Shown here: piece after piece, positions 15,787-23,337 of the stretch
Position numbering within the stretch: position 1 is the stretch's first letter
Layout of the letters: every line of letters starts with the position of its first letter
Assembly (NCBI GenBank): GCA_026986355.1
Contig: JALSOO010000241.1
Coordinates: 1 to 24,233 of the forward strand
Length of the DNA: 24,233 bases
Direction of reading: 5' to 3'
Source of the DNA: Campylobacteraceae bacterium
GTDB lineage: Bacteria; Campylobacterota; Campylobacteria; Campylobacterales; Sulfurovaceae
Position numbers and translations under genes: made by a program
Notes under the pieces: model-generated
Databases searched by the model: none
Told to the model about the DNA's origin: nothing
What the model saw: only the letters and a program-made list of their open reading frames with translations

Positions 15787-16974
15787 ATGGAAGAATTTTA
15801 TAATATAACAGAATCATCCGCTGGAGTAAACGGTGCAAAAATCAAAGCAATTGGTGTTGGTGGTGGTGGTGGAAACATGATTAATCACATGATAAGAGAA
15901 GGTATATCAGGTATCGACCTTATCGTCGCAAATACTGATGCACAAGCATTAGATGCATCAATTGCTCCCTATAAAATACAGTTAGGTATCGAAGTAACTA
16001 AAGGTCTTGGAGCAGGAATGAAACCTGCAGTAGGTAGAGAAGCAGCCGAAGAGAGTTTTGATACCATAAAAACCATGCTTGATGGAGCAGACTTAGTATT
16101 TATCTCTGCTGGTCTTGGTGGTGGTACAGGTACAGGTGCTGCACCAATTATCGCACAAGCAGCAAAAGAGGTTAATGCTCTAACAGTAGCTATTGTTACA
16201 AGTCCTTTTGCATTTGAAGGTCGAAAAAGAAAACGTTTAGCAAAAGAGGGACTTGAACGATTAAAAGAGGAGAGTGACTCAATTATCGTTGTACCAAATG
16301 AAAGGTTACTCTCTATTGTAGAAAAAAATTTAGGAATGAGAGAGAGTTTTAGACTAGTAGACTCTGTTCTATCTCAAGCTGTTGGTGGTATCTCTAACGT
16401 GATTTTATCACATGGAGCAAATGATATTAACCTTGACTTTGCCGATGTAAAAACAGTTATGAGTCACAGAGGTTTAGCTCTAATGGGTGTAGGAGAGTCC
16501 AAAGGTGATTCAGCAGCCTATGATGCAGCCAAAACAGCTATTGAGTCACCACTACTTGATAACTTGTCTATTGATGGTGCTATGGGAATACTTGTTCATT
16601 TCCATATCCACCCTGACTATCCACTAACTGAAATTGCAGAAGCAATGGATATAGTTGAAGAGAATGCAGATGAAGATGCAAGTATTATTTTTGGTACAAC
16701 TACTTCTGAAAATATTCCATTAGATGAGGTTAAATTAACTATTATTGCAACAGGATTTGAAGACCCTTCCGATATAGAAGTAAAATCAGCAACAGCAAAA
16801 ACAGCTCCAGAGACAAAAAAAGTGGCAGAGGTACAAGAGACAACACGAGGATTAATACGAAAACCGACACAAAGAACTTTTTTAAACAATGGTAGTACAA
16901 AAGTAGTGGGAGGGGGTTATGAGAGTGAAGATTATCTCGATACTCCAACATGGCTTAGAAAAAAAATGGATTAG
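15787..16974 (+). CDS. ftsZ: Cell division protein FtsZ
   Basis: Tubulin-like GTPase that forms the Z-ring at midcell. 395 aa: VGGGGGNMINHM near 24-35, the tubulin signature GGGTGTGAAP at 111-120, the T7 synergy loop NLDFAD at 215-220, a variable linker from about 318, and the C-terminal peptide DTPTWLRKKMD (385-395) that binds FtsA. Ordinary in length and motifs. AAGGAGG is strong but sits about 12 nt from the ATG, longer than optimal; no better start exists. Its TAG is immediately followed by the ATG of a polysaccharide deacetylase gene, so the two are on one transcript. Confidence 0.99.
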   Translation: MEEFYNITESSAGVNGAKIKAIGVGGGGGNMINHMIREGISGIDLIVANTDAQALDASIAPYKIQLGIEVTKGLGAGMKPAVGREAAEESFDTIKTMLDGADLVFISAGLGGGTGTGAAPIIAQAAKEVNALTVAIVTSPFAFEGRKRKRLAKEGLERLKEESDSIIVVPNERLLSIVEKNLGMRESFRLVDSVLSQAVGGISNVILSHGANDINLDFADVKTVMSHRGLALMGVGESKGDSAAYDAAKTAIESPLLDNLSIDGAMGILVHFHIHPDYPLTEIAEAMDIVEENADEDASIIFGTTTSENIPLDEVKLTIIATGFEDPSDIEVKSATAKTAPETKKVAEVQETTRGLIRKPTQRTFLNNGSTKVVGGGYESEDYLDTPTWLRKKMD

Positions 16975-17949
16975 ATGATAAAAATGTTAAAATTACTCCT
17001 ATTACTTCTACTTTTACTACCCTACTCACTTCTTGCTGATGGACATATCTTTGTCTATCATCGTTTTGATGATAATCGCTATCCAACTACAAATATCTCA
17101 ACTAAAAAACTTAGACAAGAGTTTAATTATCTAAAAAAACATAATTATAAAGTTGTTCGGATTATTGATATAGTTAATAAAATTAGAGCCAATGAGAAAG
17201 TTCCCGATAAATGGGTTGCTTTTAGTATTGATGATGGATTTAAAAGCTTTTATACTCATGGTCTCTCTGTTTTTAGAGAGTTCCACTATCCCTTTACACT
17301 CTTTATCGCTGTAAAATATACTGAAAAAAATTACAAAGATTATGTATCTTGGAAACAACTTAAAAAAATTGCTCAATATGGTTCAATTGAGTTCCACTCT
17401 TATGGACATGGACACTTTGGAGAGATGAGTAATAAACAGATTAAAGAGGATATGGATAGAGGATTGGCTTTGATGAAAAAACATCTAAACTATGAACCTA
17501 ATCTTTTTGTCTATCCTTATGGAGAGTATGATTCTCGTGTAAAAAAAGTCTTAGAACCTTATAATTTTAAAGCAGTATTTAACCAAAATATTGGAGCTAT
17601 ACATGGTGGAACATGTTCTAATGTATATGATATTGACCGTTCTGCTGTTGTTGGTAGTAATGCTAAAGATTTTAAACTATATCTTGCATTCAAAGAGCTA
17701 TGTGGTGTAACCTTTAGAAGACCATTGAGCTATCCAAAAGATAAAATTATCAGAACTATTGAGATAGATTTAGCTGATAAAAGTATCAAAAAAGCTTCTG
17801 TTTTTCTATCTAATTCAGGTGGTTGGCACAATGTAAACGTCCATAATGGAAAGATTATCTATCATGCCAATAAAAAGATGAAACGAAATCGTATTAAAAT
17901 TGGTGTAAAAGTAAGAAATAAAATTAAGCTAATGGTTTTATCAAAATAG
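16975..17949 (+). CDS. Secreted polysaccharide deacetylase (NodB fold)
   Basis: 324 aa with a very hydrophobic leucine-rich signal peptide (about 1-20, cleavage after LLADG or just before). NodB-fold motifs: FSIDDG at 82-87 (catalytic base and metal Asp), FHSYGH at 139-144 (metal His pair), and VYPYGEYDS. These indicate a Zn-dependent de-N-acetylase of a GlcNAc polymer. The N-terminal VYHRFDDNRYPTTNIS resembles PgaB/IcaB-type enzymes. A C-terminal beta-rich module (about 255-324) follows. Substrate may be peptidoglycan or an exopolysaccharide; sequence alone does not decide. The first ATG abuts the ftsZ stop; a second in-frame ATG at 16984 (MLKLLLL) would serve as well. No real Shine-Dalgarno is seen, so expression is likely coupled to ftsZ, which puts it in the division cluster. 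Confidence 0.9.
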   Translation: MIKMLKLLLLLLLLLPYSLLADGHIFVYHRFDDNRYPTTNISTKKLRQEFNYLKKHNYKVVRIIDIVNKIRANEKVPDKWVAFSIDDGFKSFYTHGLSVFREFHYPFTLFIAVKYTEKNYKDYVSWKQLKKIAQYGSIEFHSYGHGHFGEMSNKQIKEDMDRGLALMKKHLNYEPNLFVYPYGEYDSRVKKVLEPYNFKAVFNQNIGAIHGGTCSNVYDIDRSAVVGSNAKDFKLYLAFKELCGVTFRRPLSYPKDKIIRTIEIDLADKSIKKASVFLSNSGGWHNVNVHNGKIIYHANKKMKRNRIKIGVKVRNKIKLMVLSK

Positions 17950-17987
17950 ATATAATTATCTCATATTAACTATTACTAGGAGAATTT

Positions 17988-18665
17988 ATGAACAAAAAAC
18001 TTTATGCTTTAGCACTTACACCTATTATATTTATAGCTTGTGCTAATGAAGCAAAACAGACAGAGGTTATAGAACAACCAGCAGTTACATCACAAAAAGC
18101 AATACCTACACAAGAGGTAGCTGTAGTAGCACCAAAAACTGTTACAACACCTACAAAAAGTCAAGCATCTGTTACATTTATAGAGAATAAAAAGATTCTT
18201 GAAAAAGGAATGATGCACATTGATACCTTTATGGGTTCTATGCAACCGACACTAAAAGGTCTATTAGCACAAGATAGCACTCATGTAACAGCAATGGGTG
18301 CATGTTCTTCTATGGCACAAAGTATGATTGCAGAGTATAATCAACAAATTAGTGGTGTCAAATTGAGAAGAACAGCTCTTAGATACAGAAACCCTAAAAA
18401 TAAACCAGATAAAACTGACCGTATGGTAATGGACGAATTTGTAGCTAAAAATAGTTTTAAGCCACTCGTTGTCGATACAGGAGACCAATATCGTGTCTAT
18501 AAACCACTAAAAGTGAAACAGTCTTGTCTGATTTGTCATGGTGCAATAAATGATATGAGTAAAGATATTGTCAAGATGATTGATAGAACCTATCCAAAAG
18601 ATAAAGCTACAGGATTTGAACTTGGAGAGTTTAGAGGTGTAGTTGTCGCAGATATGAAAAAATAA
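17988..18665 (+). CDS. Heme-binding DUF3365-like lipoprotein
   Basis: 225 aa. The start MNKKLYALALTPIIFIAC fits a lipoprotein signal with C18 as lipidated residue, although F at -3 is not ideal. A Pro/Thr/Lys-rich linker (about 20-60) leads into a domain with MGACSSMAQ, LRRTALRYRNPKNKPD and a single c-type heme motif CLICH at 180-184. I recall this arrangement (RR-T-x-x-RNPxNxPD ... CxxCH) from the DUF3365 (Tll0287-like) family, small heme proteins often found alone or as sensor-kinase inputs. It is probably exported and attached to a membrane, where it could sense redox or carry electrons. AGGAG lies 6 nt before the ATG. The next gene is a UbiD decarboxylase 46 nt on, behind a hairpin. Confidence 0.82.
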   Translation: MNKKLYALALTPIIFIACANEAKQTEVIEQPAVTSQKAIPTQEVAVVAPKTVTTPTKSQASVTFIENKKILEKGMMHIDTFMGSMQPTLKGLLAQDSTHVTAMGACSSMAQSMIAEYNQQISGVKLRRTALRYRNPKNKPDKTDRMVMDEFVAKNSFKPLVVDTGDQYRVYKPLKVKQSCLICHGAINDMSKDIVKMIDRTYPKDKATGFELGEFRGVVVADMKK

Positions 18666-18676
18666 CATCTTTTAAG

Positions 18677-18711
18677 CTATAATACTCCTAAAAAATTTGG
18701 GAGTATTATAG
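18677..18711 (+). promoter_or_regulatory. 16-bp hairpin enclosing ubiD ribosome site and a -10 hexamer
   Basis: CTATAATACTCCTAAA (18677-18692), loop AAA, TTTGGGAGTATTATAG (18696-18711): 16 pairs with one T-G, ending on the base before the ubiD ATG. The right arm contains the GGGAG ribosome site. The left arm contains TATAAT (18678-18683); RNA started from it would begin near 18690 and lack the left arm. Read-through RNA would fold the ribosome site shut, while RNA from the local promoter would not. The structure is seen; the switch is inferred. Confidence 0.7.
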
Positions 18712-20532
18712 ATGAATGATGTTGTAGAGTGGTTAAAAGAGAATGGAAATCTAAAAATTATAGATGAGCCATTAGATGTAGAACTAGAGATACCCCACGT
18801 TGCATATATAGAGGTTAAAACTAATAACTCTCGCCCTATCCTATTTACCAATCCTATCAATAGAAATAAAAAAATCAAATATGATATTCCTGTTTTAATG
18901 AATATCTTTGCAAATAAAGAGTTGACCCAAAAAATATTTGGTAAGCACCCTGATAGTATCGCTAAAGGAATAGATAAACTTCTAAAATTAAAACCTCCAA
19001 AAGGGTTTATAGAGAAGCTAAAGATGATTCCAGAGCTATTTGCTCTAAAAAATGTATTTCCTAAACGTCTAAAATCTACAGGAGAGTGCCAAGAGGTAAT
19101 TGTATGTAAAAAGGATATTGACCTAGATAGACTACCTATATTAAAAACATGGGAAGAAGATGGAGGGGCATTTATAACGATGGGTCAAGTCTACACCCAA
19201 AGCCTAGATGGGAATATGCAAAATGTGGGTATGTATAGACTGCAACAGTATGATAAAAATCACTTGGGAATGCATTGGCAGATTCATAAAGATGCTTCAC
19301 ACTTCTTTGACCAATACCAAAGAGCAGGTAAAAAGATGCCTGTAACAGTAGCCATTGGTGGAGACCCTCTCTATATTTGGTGTGGACAAGCACCCATGCC
19401 TCATGGAATGTTTGAGATGTTACTCTATGGTTTTGTACGTGGTAAAAATGCACAACTGGTTAAATCTATTACTAATGATATTTATATACCAAAAGATGTA
19501 GATATAGTTATCGAAGGATTTGTAGACCCTACCAAGATGCAAATAGAAGGACCTTTTGGAGACCATACAGGCTACTACACACTAAAAGAGCCATACCCTG
19601 TAATGGAAGTAGAGACGATAACTATGAAAAAAAATCCCATACTTCAAGCTACTGTTGTAGGAAAACCACCACTAGAAGACAAATATATGGGTTGGGCAAC
19701 AGAACGTATATTTTTGCCTATGCTAAAACCAATGGCTCCAGACCTCATCGACTACTATATGCCTGAAAATGGTGTCTTTCATAATCTCATACTTGGAAAG
19801 ATGAAAACCCTATACAAAGGTCATGCACAGCAGTTTATGCACGCATTCTGGGGAGTAGGACAGATGAGTTTTGTCAAACATGCTATTTTTGTAAATGAAG
19901 ATGCACCTAAATTAGAAGATGATATTGCTATTACAAAATATATATTAAATCGTCTTGAGCCTAATAAGATTTTGATTACCCACGGAATTATAGATGCTCT
20001 TGACCATACAGCCAATGAGAGTTTAGTAGGTGGGAAACTTGGTATTGATGCTACTGACAAAGAGATAGAGTTTGGTATAGAAACCCCTATCCATGATATA
20101 GACCTACTAGAGAAGATGCAAGAGATTGATGGCAATATCTTAGAGCTAAAACAGTACTTTACAGATACTAAAAATCCTATATGTCTAATTACGGTAAACA
20201 AAATTCAATCTATGCAAAACATTATAGCAAAATTAAAAATCCTAAAAGAGCATATCAAACTATTAGTGATAGTAGATAAAAAAGATAATGATATCAATAA
20301 CCCCTATATGCTACTCTGGCGTGTGGTTAATAATATTGATGCACAAAGAGATATAGTACTAGAACCCTTTATAGCAATAGATGGAACAAACAAATCAGAA
20401 GTTGATGGATTTAAGCGAGAGTGGCCAAAAGATACCCACTGTACAAAAGAGGTACTTGATAGTTTACAAAAACGTGGTATAATAGATATAGATAATGAGT
20501 TTATCAAGAAGTTTGGGCTTTTGCCATTCTAA
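18712..20532 (+). CDS. ubiD: UbiD-family prenylated-FMN decarboxylase, likely menaquinone biosynthesis
   Basis: 606 aa, the size of the menaquinone-associated UbiD branch rather than E. coli UbiD (497). Conserved blocks: VGMYRLQQYDKNHLGMHWQIHKD (R176 in the prFMN/substrate region), GGDPLYIWCGQAPMPHG, IVIEGFVDP (E268) and IEGPFGDHTGYY (E279, D284), matching the Glu-Arg-acid catalytic set of the family. These enzymes decarboxylate aromatic acids using prenylated FMN made by UbiX. In Campylobacterota, which make menaquinone by the futalosine route, UbiD homologues act on late naphthoate intermediates; assignment to that step is inference. The ribosome site GGGAG is buried in a 16-bp hairpin that ends at the start codon. 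A small lipoprotein gene follows 9 nt after the stop. Confidence 0.93.
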   Translation: MNDVVEWLKENGNLKIIDEPLDVELEIPHVAYIEVKTNNSRPILFTNPINRNKKIKYDIPVLMNIFANKELTQKIFGKHPDSIAKGIDKLLKLKPPKGFIEKLKMIPELFALKNVFPKRLKSTGECQEVIVCKKDIDLDRLPILKTWEEDGGAFITMGQVYTQSLDGNMQNVGMYRLQQYDKNHLGMHWQIHKDASHFFDQYQRAGKKMPVTVAIGGDPLYIWCGQAPMPHGMFEMLLYGFVRGKNAQLVKSITNDIYIPKDVDIVIEGFVDPTKMQIEGPFGDHTGYYTLKEPYPVMEVETITMKKNPILQATVVGKPPLEDKYMGWATERIFLPMLKPMAPDLIDYYMPENGVFHNLILGKMKTLYKGHAQQFMHAFWGVGQMSFVKHAIFVNEDAPKLEDDIAITKYILNRLEPNKILITHGIIDALDHTANESLVGGKLGIDATDKEIEFGIETPIHDIDLLEKMQEIDGNILELKQYFTDTKNPICLITVNKIQSMQNIIAKLKILKEHIKLLVIVDKKDNDINNPYMLLWRVVNNIDAQRDIVLEPFIAIDGTNKSEVDGFKREWPKDTHCTKEVLDSLQKRGIIDIDNEFIKKFGLLPF

Positions 20533-20544
20533 AAAAGGAGTATG

Positions 20545-21159
20545 ATGAGAAAAAATATTTTAATTATATTGAGTAGTATATTTTTATTTAGTGGTTGTTC
20601 GCCTATGGTCAATAAATATCATATAACCATAGATACCATTACTGCTCCTAATCTAAATGTTACACCTACGACCTATATAGTAAAGGCACTTGGCAAAGAT
20701 ACAGATGAGAATAGTCTACAATTTCAATACCAAGCAAATATACTAAATAAGTTGCTTAGAAAAGAGGGATATAAGAGTGTAGAGAGTATAGTAGAAGCAA
20801 AAGAGATAATATATTTTGATTATGGTATAGAAAAAGAGCTAGAGACCCAAGAGCAATATAGTGAACCTGATGTTGGGTTTGGCATCTCTATTGGAAACTC
20901 TTATCACCATGGATATAGTCCATTTTGGAGTGAATTTGGATATAGCCACTACACAAGCTATAGAAAAAGAACTATCTACTACAACCGATATATTACCCTA
21001 CTTGCAAAAGATAAACTAGGAAAAGAGCTTTGGCGTGTAGATGTATCAAGTATAGGAGAGTCAAAAAATCTTAAAGTAATAGTGCCTATTATGATTGAGT
21101 CAGCTATTCCATATATTGGAACAAACTCAAATAAACCTATAAAAATAGTAAAAAAATAG
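20545..21159 (+). CDS. Small lipoprotein of unknown function (DUF4136-like)
   Basis: 204 aa. Two tandem ATGs (20542 and 20545) follow AAAAAAGGAG (ends 20540). The second is chosen because the first leaves only 1 nt of spacing. RKNILIILSSIFLFSGC is a good lipoprotein signal, with LFSGC as lipobox. After it comes a mixed alpha/beta domain: TYIVKALGKD, FQYQANILNKLLRKEGYKSV, a Gly/Tyr/His-rich segment (VGFGISIGNSYHHGYSPFW), and KELWRVDVSSIGESKNLKV. The shape, with a periodic Tyr-rich middle and a strand of the type LGKELWRV, recalls DUF4136-like outer-membrane lipoproteins, but I do not claim the family. It is 9 nt downstream of the UbiD gene and probably cotranscribed; no functional link is evident. 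Confidence 0.82.
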   Translation: MRKNILIILSSIFLFSGCSPMVNKYHITIDTITAPNLNVTPTTYIVKALGKDTDENSLQFQYQANILNKLLRKEGYKSVESIVEAKEIIYFDYGIEKELETQEQYSEPDVGFGISIGNSYHHGYSPFWSEFGYSHYTSYRKRTIYYNRYITLLAKDKLGKELWRVDVSSIGESKNLKVIVPIMIESAIPYIGTNSNKPIKIVKK

Positions 21160-21255
21160 TTATAATTAAAGTTAAATTTTTTTGAACTTTATCTACAAAA
21201 AATGTGAAGTTATTTTTCATTAATAACTCATTATAAAAAAATCTTTATAAAATAT

Positions 21256-21285
21256 TGTTACTTTAATGCTCATTAAAGTGTTACT
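21256..21285 (+). promoter_or_regulatory. Two HP1021-box-like sites around a palindrome, upstream of ispDF
   Basis: TGTTACT occurs at 21256-21262 and 21279-21285, each an exact fit to the HP1021 box I recall from Helicobacter pylori work, TGTT(T/A)C(T/A). Between and partly overlapping them is a 9-bp inverted repeat, ACTTTAATG (21260-21268) and CATTAAAGT (21271-21279). Further GTTAC cores lie at 21290 and 21309. The operon downstream contains an HP1021-like regulator gene, so autoregulation is a natural inference. A 7-base box will also occur by chance, about once per 1-2 kb. Confidence 0.5.
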
Positions 21286-21299
21286 AAAGGTTACCCTTG

Positions 21300-21305
21300 T
21301 ATAAT
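21300..21305 (+). promoter_or_regulatory. -10 element of ispDF operon promoter
   Basis: A perfect TATAAT preceded directly by CTTG, with no recognisable -35 at 16-18 bp (that position holds AGTGTT). Transcription would begin near 21312, shortly before AAAGGG and the TTG start at 21335. A promoter that lacks a -35 and has repeated GTTAC motifs just upstream fits a regulator-dependent promoter. Confidence 0.6.
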
Positions 21306-21334
21306 ATAGTTACACTTTGGAAAAGGGAAATTTA

Positions 21335-22456
21335 TTGAACGATATAACACTAATACTACTAGGGGCAGGTTCTGCTTCACGCTTTAACCTGCCCCCTAAA
21401 AAACAATGGCTGTGGATTGATACCAAACCACTTTGGTTAAAAGTAGCAGATGATTTTCAAGCTATATATAGCTTTGCAAAGACCATAATAGTATCATCAA
21501 AAGATGATATTAAAAGTATGTCAAATTTTGCAGAGTATAATTTTATTCAAGGGGGAGATAGTAGGCAAGAGTCACTCAATAATGCTCTAAAAGTAGTTGA
21601 TACCCCTTATGTATTGGTTTCAGATATTGCTAGATGTTGTTTGGATAGAGAGATGATAAAACGTGTAATTTCAGCAAAAAAGAACAACGCATGTGTAGTT
21701 CCTACTCTGAAAGTTGTAGATACCCTCTATCTTAATGATTCTCCTATAAATAGAGAAGATACAAAAATTATTCAGACACCTCAACTCTCCTATACTCAAA
21801 CTGTAAAAAAGGCACTATCACAAGATATTGAATTTACAGATGATAGCTCTGCTGTAGCATCAATAGGTGGAGAGATTATCTTTGTAGAGGGTTCTGCTAA
21901 AGCCCATAAATTGACAACGGTTGAAGATTTATCTAAACTTAACTGTTTAGATAAGCCATCAGATAGAGCATTAACTGGATTTGGTATAGATATACACCCT
22001 TTTGAAGAGGGTAAAAAAATGATGCTTTGTGGCATTGAGATTGAGTCTGATTTTGGATTTAAAGCACATAGCGATGGAGATGTAGCTATTCATGCAGTTA
22101 TAGATGCACTGTTAGGAGCAGGAGGTCTTGGGGATATTGGAGAGTTTTATCCCGATACATCCGATGAGTACAAAGAGATTGACTCAAAAGAGCTTCTAGC
22201 TGATACTCTTAGGAGATTAAAAGATTTTGGGTATGTTATCGGAAATATAGACTTATCCATTATCGCACAAACACCTAGACTATTAAACTATAAAAAAAGA
22301 ATGAGATTCAAACTTGCATCACTCCTCAATCTCACTCCAAACCTTGTCAATATAAAAGCAACAACGGCTGAAAAACTAGGTTGGATTGGAAGAAAAGAGG
22401 GTGTAGCTGTTGAAGCAGTTGCCACACTATACTACTATGATTGGAAAAAACAATGA
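21335..22456 (+). CDS. ispDF: Bifunctional IspDF (MEP isoprenoid pathway)
   Basis: Fused enzyme of the non-mevalonate pathway: the IspD half couples MEP to CTP, and the IspF half cyclises CDP-ME-2-phosphate to MEcPP. 373 aa. IspD (about 1-208) shows LLGAGSASRFNLPPKKQWL, SDIARC and IIQTPQLSY. IspF (about 212-373) shows GFGIDIHPFEEGKKMMLCGI (metal D and H), AHSDGDVAIHAVIDALLGA, GDIGEFYPD and ATTAEKLGWIGRKEG. Fusion is typical of Campylobacterota and alphaproteobacteria. The TTG at 21335 is chosen: AAAGGGA lies 7 nt upstream, and the promoter would start RNA near 21312. The longer TTG at 21317 would leave almost no leader and no ribosome site. The stop overlaps the next ATG (ATGA at 22453-22456). 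Confidence 0.96.
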   Translation: MNDITLILLGAGSASRFNLPPKKQWLWIDTKPLWLKVADDFQAIYSFAKTIIVSSKDDIKSMSNFAEYNFIQGGDSRQESLNNALKVVDTPYVLVSDIARCCLDREMIKRVISAKKNNACVVPTLKVVDTLYLNDSPINREDTKIIQTPQLSYTQTVKKALSQDIEFTDDSSAVASIGGEIIFVEGSAKAHKLTTVEDLSKLNCLDKPSDRALTGFGIDIHPFEEGKKMMLCGIEIESDFGFKAHSDGDVAIHAVIDALLGAGGLGDIGEFYPDTSDEYKEIDSKELLADTLRRLKDFGYVIGNIDLSIIAQTPRLLNYKKRMRFKLASLLNLTPNLVNIKATTAEKLGWIGRKEGVAVEAVATLYYYDWKKQ

Positions 22457-23337
22457 AAATAACCATAATTGAAAATGAGCTTTATCTAGCTCAAAGCATA
22501 TCTAGTAAGCTTAGTCTTGCAGGATACGAAACAGAGGTATACTCCTCTATCAAAGAGGCTATGGCTACAAGTACAGGAGATGCGTATCTACTTTCTACCA
22601 ATCTTCCTGGACAAAACTTCAACTCTCTGATTACCAAGTATAAAGAGAAAATTATTATATTGATGGTTTCATACATCAACAACGATACAGTTGCTGCACC
22701 ACTCAAACTTGGTGCAAATGATTATATTGTCAAACCATTTATGATAGAGGAGCTAAAGAGGAAGATTGAACACTATAAAGAGTATCAAAACTTAAAAAAG
22801 TATAAAAATCTATATAAAGAGTATAATGAGTATCTACTACAAGATATAAAAACAGAGGATGATATAGACAAAATCTCCACACCTCTTGTTGTTTTGACCA
22901 ATTATATAAAGCTTATTGATAAACTTGCCTTTGAATATGCTAAACTTAAAGATAGAGTTTTAATTTTTGTTCCCTTAAGTTCTAAAGATTGGAAATCAAA
23001 ACTGGAAAATGCTAATAAAAAGCATATTTTATATATTTCTGATTTGCAAACTTTGAAAAAAGCTGAAAGAGAATATCTATTAAATCAGATAGAAGGTCTT
23101 GAGTTTATTATCTCAACCACTTCTGAAGTTGAAACACCCTATAAAACGATTGAAATTAATACCGACAATAAACTTTATGACCAAAATGAGATTTTAACCA
23201 TTGATGATTATGTTAAATTTATTGTTAATAATTTCCAATATCAGTATCCTGATACCGAACTCTCTAAAAAATTAGGAATCTCAAGAAAAAGTCTATGGGA
23301 AAAAAGGAAAAAATATGGCATCTTCAAAAAGAAATAA
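22453..23337 (+). CDS. HP1021/Cj1608-like atypical (non-phosphorylated) response regulator
   Basis: 294-aa orphan response regulator. Receiver domain about 1-115: E7-N8-E9 takes the place of the acidic pair, S48 (YLLSTNLPG) replaces the phospho-accepting Asp, while S73 and K94 (YIVKPF) are kept. The Ser substitution is the hallmark of Helicobacter HP1021. A central region (about 115-260) leads to a C-terminal helix-turn-helix, TELSKKLGISRKSLWEKRKKYGI. HP1021 is an essential regulator reported to bind oriC and many promoters and to respond to redox state through cysteines; this protein has no cysteine at all. ATG at 22453 overlaps the ispDF stop and is preferred to TTG at 22441, which would add MEKT. 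The ispDF / this gene / Sat-like order matches what I recall for C. jejuni Cj1607-1609. Confidence 0.88.
   Translation: MKITIIENELYLAQSISSKLSLAGYETEVYSSIKEAMATSTGDAYLLSTNLPGQNFNSLITKYKEKIIILMVSYINNDTVAAPLKLGANDYIVKPFMIEELKRKIEHYKEYQNLKKYKNLYKEYNEYLLQDIKTEDDIDKISTPLVVLTNYIKLIDKLAFEYAKLKDRVLIFVPLSSKDWKSKLENANKKHILYISDLQTLKKAEREYLLNQIEGLEFIISTTSEVETPYKTIEINTDNKLYDQNEILTIDDYVKFIVNNFQYQYPDTELSKKLGISRKSLWEKRKKYGIFKKK

Noticed and set aside
19821..20201. 126-codon antisense frame in the UbiD gene
   Set aside because: Shadow of a conserved coding region with Ser/Ile-rich random composition.
21208..21228. 7-bp AT-only hairpin AGTTATT/AATAACT after the small lipoprotein gene
   Set aside because: Stem is short and AT-rich; not distinguishable from chance in this gap, although some terminator is expected here.
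21317..21334. Longer IspDF start at TTG 21317
   Set aside because: It leaves almost no leader after the -10 and has no ribosome site, whereas TTG 21335 has AAAGGGA 7 nt upstream and begins right at the conserved IspD N-terminus.
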